Shown here one piece after another: positions 35,088 through 44,568 of a stretch of 50,007 nucleotides of DNA. The DNA is from Gyrodactylus bullatarudis (taxonomy: Eukaryota > Platyhelminthes > Monogenea > Gyrodactylidea > Gyrodactylidae). The notes below the pieces were generated by a model. That model was not told the origin of the DNA. It saw only the letters and a list, made by a program, of their open reading frames with translations, and searched no databases. Each line of letters starts with the position of its first letter. Positions within the stretch are counted from its first letter, which is position 1. The position numbers were made by a program, and so were the translations under genes. The stretch lies in the NCBI GenBank assembly GCA_012064415.1, contig SSNU01000320.1, forward strand, positions 1 through 50,007, read 5' to 3'.

Positions 35088-35578
35088 CTGTTCTCTAATT
35101 TAACCATACAAAGTTATATTTTATAAAAGACCCAGTACAATAATTTATTTGTAAAAAAAAACAAATATTTAAAAATTCTACTGAAATTTTACAAAAACTG
35201 AAAAATATCGACTTCAAATGCAATGAATGTTTTTCTTCCTTGTAAATTGTTTACAAGCATCATTGAAAAAGGAAGAATACACAAGCTTGACAAGATCATG
35301 GTTAATTTCTTTTTGTAAATTTTACTGCCTACCTTGGAGAAAAAAAACAATATCAGCTAAATTTGATCAGTAAGAGATAAACAGCATTATATGCTGTTAA
35401 AATTTATTATTTAAATAAAAGTTTACAAAAATGCCATATTGAATTCTTATGCATTTATTTGAGATGTATTTTATTTTTGTTTATTTAACGCTAGTTGATA
35501 TGAAGATGAAAAAGGTATTTAATTCAAGCTAATAATAATCATTTTTGAGTTGAAAATGAAATATCTTTCAAATATTAA

Positions 35579-35661
35579 CCCTAGAATGACATTTGGGCGT
35601 CTTTAATGCCCCAATTTGTATAAAAACTCCCATAAGGAAAAATTAAAATGTTGTTCTAGGG
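35579..35661. mobile_element. 83-bp piggyBac-type MITE with TTAA duplication
   Basis: TTAA at 35575-35578 and 35662-35665 flank an 83-bp unit whose ends are CCCTAGAA (left) and TTCTAGGG (right). The inverted match runs on imperfectly through TGACATT and ACAACATT. CCCTAGAA termini and TTAA target duplication are the classic piggyBac signature. It is close to the minimum size for two terminal repeats and has no coding capacity. Its ends differ from those of the autonomous element 600 bp away, so a different transposase must have moved it. Confidence 0.85.
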
Positions 35662-35781
35662 TTAAAGAAGTTTCAAATTTTCAAACTATATAGCTCAAAA
35701 TAAAGAATTAACAGAGATATGAATGTTTTTTCGAAGAATATTTGGGATTTTATGAAATAATTTATTTAATTTTGATTAATC

Positions 35782-35943
35782 TCATGAACATGAGGTGGTA
35801 ATATATCGTTTAAACTTCCAATAATTTGAGTTGAAATCATGTAGAGTGGACGTTCGTTCGTATTCATCGTCAATTTCATCTGAGCCATTTTCAACTTCCA
35901 TTTCACGTTTTCTATTCTTTTCCTCATCAAGACTGCGTACATT
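35782..35943 (-). CDS. Probable terminal exon of DIS3L (alternative 3' end)
   Basis: A strong acceptor (TTTTTACTCTCCATTCAG on the minus strand) precedes a 53-codon frame to TGA. The ninth DIS3L exon has a GTTAGT donor at 40071-40066, before its own stop, and leaves phase 0; this exon enters phase 0. Joined, the protein would read [10 protein letters not shown] then NVRSLDEEKNRKREME and end with an acidic DEIDDEYERTS stretch. That resembles the charged C-terminal tail of animal DIS3L better than the seven extra residues obtained by reading on. A second frame in the same exon also looks protein-like (ERPLYMISTQIIG), so a frame error is possible. If correct, DIS3L spans 35782-44430 and encodes about 1100 aa. 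Confidence 0.45.
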   Translation of the reverse strand, partial: NVRSLDEEKNRKREMEVENGSDEIDDEYERTSTLHDFNSNYWKFKRYITTSCS

Positions 35944-36263
35944 CTGAATGGAGAGTAAAAAATGATTTCTAATTTTTATACTTGGTATAGAAGCATGCAA
36001 TAATTTCAATTAGCGTGAATCTTTCAAACTAATCATGAAAATACAAAAGTAGTATCCTGGACATTAGAAATTCAATTTTGAAAAATAAAAAAAAAGAATA
36101 TTAAACTATTGATAGATTCTTGCGTGCAAACCCCTGGGAGCTAGCTAGCTTAGCTTTTATAACAATTAACTAAGATTTAAAAATTGAATAAGAATTTGTA
36201 TAGGATTTTACATATGCTTAAAAGTTACTACTATTCTTCTTTTATAACCCTTGCACTGGAAAT

Positions 36264-36280
36264 GGGGTCCATCGGACCCC
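36264..36280. repeat. Subterminal palindrome, piggyBac left end, copy 1
   Basis: GGGGTCCATCGGACCCC, directly abutting the left terminal repeat. Other copies are at 36451-36467 (ATT centre) and 38246-38262 (AAT centre). These are likely transposase or host-factor binding sites; this is inferred from position and symmetry. Confidence 0.8.
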
Positions 36281-36450
36281 AACAAGAATTCGAAGCCCGA
36301 CAATTTTTTTATTTTCAAGATGAGACAAGTGAAACTCCAGGACATCTTTCAGATACTATTGATAAAATGAACAGAATGTTTTTTATTTCCAATTCTGTTT
36401 ATTTAGGAAGTTAGCAACCTGAATATAAAAAATTTCATATTTTATAAGAC

Positions 36451-36467
36451 GGGGTCCATTGGACCCC
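36451..36467. repeat. Subterminal palindrome, piggyBac left end, copy 2
   Basis: GGGGTCCATTGGACCCC, 70 bp before the transposase start codon. In this position it could also affect transposase transcription. Confidence 0.8.
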
Positions 36468-36536
36468 ATGCTGAAACAGATAAGGATTGACTTCAAAATG
36501 AAAGAATAACTCTTCTTATCATTCATTATTACATCA

Positions 36537-38168
36537 ATGGACCCAGCGAAAAGTCACGGTGCTCTTGCTCTCGCTCTTCAAGAGGATTTATTCAGAAATC
36601 TTGAAGCAGCTGATGATTTCTCCAACTCATCAGAAGAAGATGAAATTTTACCAGATCCAGAAGAAGAAGAACCAACAGATGATGGATTCGACCATAATTT
36701 GGATCATAATTATTATAATACAATTGTATCAAAGTGTGGAGCTATCAAGTATTCATCTTTACCCCCCATCAACTCCCAAACTCCAGCACATAACATCATA
36801 AACTTCAGAAGTGGATTAACGCTTCATTCTCGTAAAATGGTTGACCAGGCTGACTTTTTTCATCTTCTGATAGATTTATCAATTTTGGAAGATGTTGTAA
36901 AATATTCCAATCTCTATATGGGATTTAAAAAGTCGAAATCCTCACCAATAACCCTCGAAGAGCTGCAGAAATGGATAGGTATTTCACTCTACTTCGGAGT
37001 CAGTAAACAAAGAAATATGGATCTGTCAGAGCTTTGGGATGAAGATAGTAAATACCCTATTCACAGAGTCCTGTCATATTCCAGATATTGTGTTATCAAA
37101 CAATTTATTCGTTTCGATAATAAGCTGAATAGAAATACCGGAGATGATCGAGATAAGTTGGCTCCCGTAAGAATGATGTTCCAGAAATTCTTGGAAAACT
37201 GTCAAAAATCTTATATTCCTTCCGAACAAATTACTATTGATGAACAACTCATTAGTTTTAGAGGAAGGTGTCCTTTTAAAGTTTACATGCCTTCTAAGCC
37301 CGGTAAATATGGATTAAAGATTTGGGCGGCATGCGATGCCAAAAACTCCTATTTAGTGAATGCGGATATTTACATTGGTAAAGAAAATGGTCAACCAGAA
37401 GTTGGACAAGGATCCAGAGTAGTAAGACAACTAATGCATAAAATGCTAAATTCCGGCAGGACACTCACTTGTGACAACTTTTTCACTACTTATGATCTTG
37501 CTATGTATTTGAAGAATAATAAAACTGCCCTTGTCGGAACATGTCGAAAGAATAAATCTTTTCTGCCCATTTCTTTTCAAGTAAACACCATAGAAGAAGG
37601 AAAAAAAGAATACATCCACAGCAATGGAGCTACAATTCTAAGATTTGGTCAAAAGAAGAACAAACCTGTTCTTCTTCTATCAACCCTCCATACTAACGCT
37701 AAAGATGAAGAAGTAAAACCGGAGATGATAAAATACTATAACAGCACAAAGGGAGGAGTTGATACTTTGGATTTACTCATCGAGAATTATTCATGTAGAA
37801 GAGCAACTAAACGATGGCCCTTAGCAGTGTTCTGGAATATGCTGGATATCGCAGCATACAATGCTTATGTCTTATATAGTCTGAAATGGCCAGACAGCTT
37901 GAATGTGAAAAAATATTCTAGAAGAGAATTTTTGAAATGTCTTTCAAGGAAACTTATGGAAATTTCTCAAGATGAGCCTTTGACAGTAGACCCTCCGTTC
38001 AAGAAACAAAAAGTTCTTTCTGTAAGCAAAGCCCGGTGTGGTTTATGTCCAAGAGAAAGAGACAGGAAAACTAGAACAACATGCAGCAAATGTGAGAGGA
38101 AGACCTGCCAAGAACATGGCCAGATTATTTGCGATCAATGCTTTTCTAAAATACCAAAATTAGAATAA
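36537..38168 (+). CDS. piggyBac-type transposase
   Basis: An uninterrupted 543-aa ORF, close to the usual size for piggyBac transposases (about 590 aa). The N-terminus is acidic (SSEEDEILPDPEEEE). The catalytic DDD triad is visible: D235 (TIDEQLISFRGR), D313 (LTCDNFFTTYDLA) and D409 with D412 (GGVDTLDLL), followed by RRATKRWPLAVFWNMLDIAA. The C-terminus carries the cysteine-rich domain (CGLCPRER, CSKCERKTCQEHG, CDQC), which binds the element ends. The start is the ATG followed by DPAKSHGAL; an earlier frame at 36184-36414 is not part of it. AATAAA occurs at 38185-38190. There is no stop, frameshift or missing catalytic residue, so the protein may be active. Confidence 0.96.
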   Translation: MDPAKSHGALALALQEDLFRNLEAADDFSNSSEEDEILPDPEEEEPTDDGFDHNLDHNYYNTIVSKCGAIKYSSLPPINSQTPAHNIINFRSGLTLHSRKMVDQADFFHLLIDLSILEDVVKYSNLYMGFKKSKSSPITLEELQKWIGISLYFGVSKQRNMDLSELWDEDSKYPIHRVLSYSRYCVIKQFIRFDNKLNRNTGDDRDKLAPVRMMFQKFLENCQKSYIPSEQITIDEQLISFRGRCPFKVYMPSKPGKYGLKIWAACDAKNSYLVNADIYIGKENGQPEVGQGSRVVRQLMHKMLNSGRTLTCDNFFTTYDLAMYLKNNKTALVGTCRKNKSFLPISFQVNTIEEGKKEYIHSNGATILRFGQKKNKPVLLLSTLHTNAKDEEVKPEMIKYYNSTKGGVDTLDLLIENYSCRRATKRWPLAVFWNMLDIAAYNAYVLYSLKWPDSLNVKKYSRREFLKCLSRKLMEISQDEPLTVDPPFKKQKVLSVSKARCGLCPRERDRKTRTTCSKCERKTCQEHGQIICDQCFSKIPKLE

Positions 38169-38245
38169 TTTATTTATTTCCAATAATAAATTTATTTTTG
38201 TACTTTCTAGAGTTCTGATAGTTTAATATTTGATAATCAGAGTTT

Positions 38246-38262
38246 GGGGTCCAATGGACCCC
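38246..38262. repeat. Subterminal palindrome, piggyBac right end
   Basis: GGGGTCCAATGGACCCC, 26 bp inside the right terminal repeat, versus direct contact at the left end. The asymmetry (two copies left, one right) could distinguish the ends. Confidence 0.8.
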
Positions 38263-38806
38263 AATTTATAAAATATGTTAAATCAAGCATTTCCAGTGCA
38301 AGGGATAATAGTCGTAGTAATTCATCAATCAAATTAATCTTCTACTCCACCTTTTTTCTGATTTTTAGGTGTTAAAAAAAATTTGTCAATGAAAATTTTT
38401 TACAGAAGCATAATTTTTGTTTTTACGCTTTCGATACTTCAAGGACTAATGTATCCTAATTGAGGTAGATTTCTTTCCTAAAAAGTGCTTAAATAGGTAT
38501 AAAATTGAGTTGAAGTTGAGGATTTTCGAAATTTTCCTTCTACATTTTTTGTTAAGAATATAATCCTGAACAAGATGATGTCATTTTTGTCTTTCTATCT
38601 CTTTCATATTTTTTTCTATTGAAAGGCAAAACACTTCAAGTCGGGTTTTCAGTCATTACCGAACAACTCGAAAACTCTATTGAAGAATTTTTTAAGAAGC
38701 ACATATCTGAAATCAGCAAAAAGTTCTGAAAAAAATGGAAAATATCATTGAGTAGAAAAATAATTATGTCTGATTAGTAAGACTATTCTTTTTTCTTTAA
38801 AATTAA

Positions 38807-39568
38807 GGGATAATTACAAAAGCAAATGGATAGACCATTGCCTATTTTCATAAACAATTGGATATACCAGACCTATTTTCATAAACAAATGGATGTTTCA
38901 CATTTTCCCCAAAAACAAATGGACACACCTTTGTATATTTCATGAACAAATGGACACATCGTTGTGTATTTCATTAACAAATGGAAATTCCTACTTTAAA
39001 AATATATATTGGTCCACATAAATAGAAGTTGTGTATCAATTTCTTATTCAAAACATATTGCTTAAATTTTCCGCTATGGGTTCCATAACATAGGCTATGA
39101 TATTCAGATCTGTTTTTAAATCATTCTAAAATATGTAAGAAAATAAGTTTATTTCAGGGCAAAACAAAGAATCTGACCCTATGTAGAATCTGGCTCTGAA
39201 TTGACAATTTTCCCTATTAAATATTACCGCGGCGCATAGAATGTTGAGCAGCCTTTATCATAGTTTATGGGTTTAGATAGCTTGATAAAGTAATCGTGAA
39301 GAGCCATCTTTAGACGTCAGCTACGCTTTAGAAAAAAACCAAACTCGAGCATGTTTTGAATAAGAAATTGATACACAACTTCTATTTATGTGGACCAATA
39401 TATATTTTTAAAGTAGGAATTTCCATTTGTTAATGAAATACACAACGATGTGTCCATTTGTTCATGAAATATACAAAGGTGTGTCCATTTGTTTTTGGGG
39501 AAAATGTGAAACATCCATTTGTTTATGAAAATAGGTCTGGTATATCCATTTATTTTTGTAATTATCCC
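38807..39568. mobile_element. Foldback element, ~245-bp arms, 9-bp target duplication
   Basis: The element starts GGGATAATTACAAAA and ends with the inverse. It is flanked on both sides by the 9-bp direct repeat TAAAATTAA (38798-38806 and 39569-39577). The inverted arms extend about 245 bp, up to GTATCAATTTCTTATTCAAA. Each arm contains about six copies of an AACAAATGGA motif spaced roughly 33 bp apart. The unique centre (about 39055-39350) has no coding capacity. Long arms plus a 9-bp duplication suggest a Mutator-like (MULE) foldback; this is inference. Confidence 0.85.
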
Positions 39569-40047
39569 TAAAATTAAATATTAGAATAAATATCACTTTG
39601 CGCAAGTGCTGCTGGGATCTTTACCTAGAACCTAAAAATCTCTCTGTTTACGCTTAACTTACTAATAAGAACATTAGTGGAAAAAACTTATTTCAAGAAT
39701 GCTGATGTAATATTTCTTAAGAGCCGTATATATGAAATGCATACTAATGTATTTATTTCTCCGTGAAATAGATGAATATAAAATATTGCTAGTCTTTGAA
39801 TATTCTTGGGTTAAAACTCGGCAGTCCAAAATTTCTCAGTGAAATAACTAATATACCGCTAACACTTTAAAATCTAGAGACACTTTAATTTGATTCACAT
39901 CCTTGATATTGTAAAAAATATCTACAAGTAAAAGTGTTAAGACTTAGGGCAGACATTTTTTTCAACTAAGTGAAATTTTTCACGAATATTCAAAAATTTC
40001 TAAAGAAGAATAAATAAGATCATATGTAAAAACACATCGGGTATCAA

Positions 40048-43000
40048 TCAGTTCAAAAATTTGAGACTAACTTTAAAAATGGAATCTTTAATTTCTTTCT
40101 TTTGGTCGTCGTTCAAGACAGACGAAGTCTTATTTTGTGTATTACAATCCTTACGAAATAGTTTACCCATCAATGTCATTTTAAGGTTCATTCCGTGAGC
40201 TTTGGATTCATTAACTTCAATACGAACAAGAACATGATCGAATATATCATAGGTGTTGAGAACATCAACAGAATTCTTGACAAAAATAGAATCACTATTC
40301 TGATTTCTGGATAATTCAAGACCATATGCACTAGGCTTCCATTGGACTTTTTTCCAGGTATAATTGTTAACTAGCTCATCAACAGGACATTTTGTTTTTT
40401 TATCATCTAATAATGCAATATCACCGTCCTTGTTTTGTAGGTGAACATTACCGCGTATGCCAAATCTATTGAAAAAATATATTTATTATAAGCCAAATTG
40501 CTCGCTTTATTCCTCATGTTACTAATTTTGAATGTGCTACGTTGTAGAGTCGATTTCATAAATTTTAAAAAGCCTTTAAGCATTTTATATGAATATTTAC
40601 TAGCATTCTCGATTGCATAGAAATTAAATTTCAAAGCTTTTTTCAGATCCAGATTTAGAATTTTTTGCGATAAAATTGTAACAATTAAAACAAAAATATT
40701 AACGAACAAATTATGATAACATACTTTGAAATTTGAATAACCAATTGATTGTTGTCTTTAATTTTGAATATAATTCCATCAGCTAAACGTTTCTCTGAAT
40801 CCAGAGGAAATTGATTGAAATAAATACACTGGAATAGTTCAACTGATACACGCTGGGCTTGTTGAGCTGCCCAATGCATTTCATTCATTTGGTCACAAAT
40901 GCTCTCTAGTTCATGATTTTTTACAATTTTTTCAGACTCTTCAGGATCCAAAAGGTCAACTGAAGCTAATAAAAGTCTATGGACCTAGGTTATAAAATGA
41001 TAGAGTAATAATAATTGTAAAGTTATTTCAATTCAAAATAATGATACTAACCAAAATATCAGCATATCTACGAATAGGAGAAGTGAAATGAGTATAAAGA
41101 TCTAGGGCCAAACCATAGTGACTAAAATCATCACGAGAGGCTATCTTTTCACTTCCAGTACTGAAATAAAGAGCATTTGTCATTGCCCTTGTGGTTATCT
41201 GTCGTAAGATATTATTGATTTCAGGATCGTTTTCATCCTTTGCCATATCTAAGCTTTTTGCCAGGGCTTTGTTAGACGACGTATCAATTATAAAATTTTT
41301 ATTAGCAGCTAACTGTTTCAACTGATCAAAGTGTTCTTGAACAGGAGGTGGATGACGTCTTAAACAAGAGTTGGATGGAAATCTTTCTAAACATTTTTTT
41401 GCTACCCAGTGATTTGCATAAATCATCAGTTCAGCAACAGTACTGTGCATTTGAATATTTTCTTTTTGAATAAGATCTTCCAGTTTTCCAGACCTTTCAC
41501 TAGGGTTTTCAAAAGTAAATCCAACTTCAATAGATTCTAGTTCAAGACCTCCATGACACAAGCGTTTCTTTCTGATATTCTCAGCCATTTTTGAGAGCAT
41601 TATTACGTGTTCTCTGAGTTTTTTTAATTCAAAATTCAAGTTAGCCTGTAAAATAGATGATAATGATGATGATATGAGTGAAATTTATTATTTCAAATAA
41701 TTATTCACCTTTGGTATTGATTTTAATTCGGGAACTAATTTGAAGACATTTTCTTCTCCTCCAATGTTCTCGATAATATTATTGAGCTTATTCTCTGGCA
41801 TATCATAAAGATCTTGAGCAAACTGATATGTCAACTTGTAGGATGATTTGATAAGGGATCTTCCATACCATACAGAATAAACTTCACAAGTTTCAGGATT
41901 GATTTCCCAAATAACTGAAACAGCATATCTTAGAAAAGAAGAAAGATTTTACTTTTTAACTGATTGGCAAGAAAGAGTCAGTTTAATAGAATTTGATGAA
42001 AAATACTGCCATGATCCTTATCTTTGAGCAAGTAAGGTCAATTAAAAGATATTTGAGACGATCACTATTGAAAAATTTGAATGACCGATAGCTAAAAATT
42101 TCAATACCGACTAAATTTTTCATAATTATCACAGGATATTGATCATCTTCACACCATCTTATAATATAATACACTAAAACTTAGGAATTCTCATTCATTT
42201 CAGCTTTTTGCTGATTTGGAATTAGCACAATCTTTTTCTGCTTTTAGTGTTAGGAATTAAATTTTATTGTATTTTCCATACTCTTCATTAATTTAAGAGC
42301 TAAAATTTTGAATTAAGGTTGAAATCAAAAAGGTAATAACAAAAAACAATGGGTATGAAATGAGAAATAATCAAAAACAATGGGAGATATTAGAGGTAAA
42401 TTCAAAATTAGTGGGGATATCTTCAAAATTATTTTCAACCTTTTCAGGGTTAAAGTTTATTTGGAACTTATCCCTATAGGATAATAGCTATTATTTATAA
42501 GTATACCTCAAATATCACTTGTCACCCATTGCTTTTTATCCCTAAATTAAAATATGACCTACCTCTCCACTCCACTCCATAAGGAACAAATATTTCCACT
42601 GAGTACATGAGGTAACATATCAAAACGTCGATCAGCCATATAGACAGAAGTAGTTCTTTTTCTTGCTTCTATATCAAGAGGACCATTAGGTTTTACAAAA
42701 TATGTCACATCTGCAATATGTACGCCAAGTTGAACACAAGGTTTCCCTTCTCGATCAGGAAGCTGAAGAACATTCAATTGATAAAATTAGTTTAATGCAT
42801 TAAATACTTTTAAATAAATTGAATAAGCATAAAACAAACTTTAACAATTGATAATGTATCATCAACATCTTGACAGCCTGGAGGATCAATACTAAAAATA
42901 AATGCGTTTCGAAGGTCTCGTCTTTTCTGAACTTGCTCCTGCTCAGGAACCCACTGATCCAGATTTTTTAATGGAGTTAACTCAGAGTTCTAGGGTAATT

Positions 43001-44430
43001 GAATTTAATAATATGAATTAAATAATTGAATAAACCGACTCACTATTAAATCACAGAAAGGATCCATCTTAAGATTATATTCGTGAAGAATTGTTTGAAT
43101 TTCTGTATCAAGATCTCCGATTTTTCCTAGATTTTTTATTATACTTCCGACTGGATAATCACTCCTGGAATCCCATTGTTGAATTTTAACTGTAAATCGC
43201 TCATTTAAATATTCTTCTGGATTAGATAAATGAATTCTAATTTTAGGAATTTTTTTGGACCATGGTGTTACCAATTGCCATTTGCAATCTTTTTTATCTT
43301 CATTAGCCTCGATACTGCAAACATATGTCCGCCAATTTCTGTTAATTACCCCAACAACAATTCCACATGGAATACAATTTTCATTTTCCACTAAATTATT
43401 ATTAAGAGTTTAAAATCTTTACCTTCATTTCCTATTTTTTTCCAAAGAGATCGATGAAGGATCTTGATCACAACCATGTCGCCATCAATTGAACGATTTC
43501 TGTTCTTCTTACCTGTTATTAAAATTTCTGATCGAAAACCTATATTCATAGAGGCAGGACCACTACTTTCTCCTGTGTGTTTTATAGAGCTCATGCTGAT
43601 TAAAAGTAATGAAATCATTTAACCTACTCAGTAAGACAAACAACTGCTTCTTCGTGTGGGCGAAAAGGTGAGACTCGAATTGTTCCTTTTAAAAGTTGTT
43701 TTGATTTTAAACCAGCCTCGATTTCTGCTTTGGAAAGATATTCTGGATATGAATATCCTGGTTTTATTATTGCTTCACTGTAGATATCTTCCTCATTTTG
43801 AAAACTCATAATCGCATTAAGATTTTTAAATAAACTATTAACAGAAGCTGAATTTGAATAGTATTTTGAAATAATGTCTTCAAGACTTGTGATATAAGGT
43901 TCCGAATCTTTGATGTCAACTGAGGTTAAATTTATATCAAATTTTCCACAATGATGATCAAGTAGCCAACGATACGCCAAAGTATTTAATCTTTTGATCC
44001 ATTTAACCGATGGTTCATCAGAAATTTGTTTGCTGAAACAATCAGCTATGAACTCATTCATTAAAAAAATGAATTTATCATCAGCACAGTTCATAATTTC
44101 ATAACGAATTTTGTTATATAATCTATTACTTGGTGAATTTTGTAAAACATAATTCAAAGAGCTTTGTGTGATGACAACTCCATAGAAATCCTCCAAAGAA
44201 AGAAGCTCCCAGAAATTGAGTAGAGTAGGACCATCAACAACTACAAGATTGGAAATATTCTTCAATCCTTCAATTTTATCTTTTGAACAATATTCGCAAA
44301 CTTTGAGGCCACACGAGATATCAGGACGTAAATATAACTCTCGAGTTGTAGAAATTACAGCACCATTACTAGTTTTAAATGAAATTGACTTTTCTTGGCG
44401 GTTGGTTGCCATTGAATAAGGGTTATTCAT
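40048..44430 (-). CDS. DIS3L: DIS3-like exonuclease 1 (cytoplasmic exosome RNase)
   Basis: A 3'-5' exoribonuclease of the RNB/RNase II family that binds the cytoplasmic exosome. Nine exons (44430-43628, 43595-43423, 43390-43044, 42989-42840, 42762-42563, 41928-41709, 41645-41052, 40984-40725, 40465-40048) join in frame to 1054 aa. The N-terminal PIN-like region (about 50-200) lacks the catalytic DTN motif (reads VVVDGPTLL), as in DIS3L but unlike DIS3. Cold-shock domains follow ([13 protein letters not shown]). The RNB centre keeps its acids: [11 protein letters not shown]476, D482, D484, D485. [28 protein letters not shown] and [21 protein letters not shown] match DIS3L. An S1 domain follows. 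Introns 1 and 2 are 32 nt each. An alternative last exon at 35782-35943 is likely. PSMD2 diverges from it 138 bp away. Confidence 0.94.
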
Positions 44431-44568
44431 GTTGGAACTATTTTTGATTCGACTCGTGAATAAAAATTGAAAAACTTGACGTTATAAAGACAGAATTAAT
44501 TGCATAAATTTCCAATCTCTTGTTTAAAATTTAATTTATTTTAAAATTTGTCTTAATCACTGTTCGAA
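44431..44568. promoter_or_regulatory. Probable bidirectional promoter, DIS3L / PSMD2
   Basis: 138 bp between divergent start codons must hold both 5' UTRs and core promoters. One CRE-like TGACGTTA lies at 44478-44485. No TATA box can be assigned with confidence. Confidence 0.5.

Larger units (their letters stand above)
36248..38304 (+). mobile_element. Complete piggyBac-family transposon (2057 bp)
   Basis: The 17-bp perfect terminal inverted repeats are CCCTTGCACTGGAAATG at 36248-36264 and its reverse complement at 38288-38304. The four bases outside each end are identical, ATAA (36244-36247 and 38305-38308), not the canonical TTAA. Inside the ends are three copies of a 17-bp hyphenated palindrome. 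One intact transposase ORF fills most of the element. It probably lies in the last intron of DIS3L, in the opposite orientation to the gene. Confidence 0.93.

Noticed and set aside
36184..36414. 76-codon frame in the left end of piggyBac
   Set aside because: It overlaps the terminal repeat and first palindrome, has no ATG-supported homology and is not in phase with the transposase.
40048..44430. DIS3/RRP44 (nuclear exosome) as identity
   Set aside because: The PIN region lacks DTN-type catalytic acids, and the RNB and [20 protein letters not shown] segments match DIS3L more closely.
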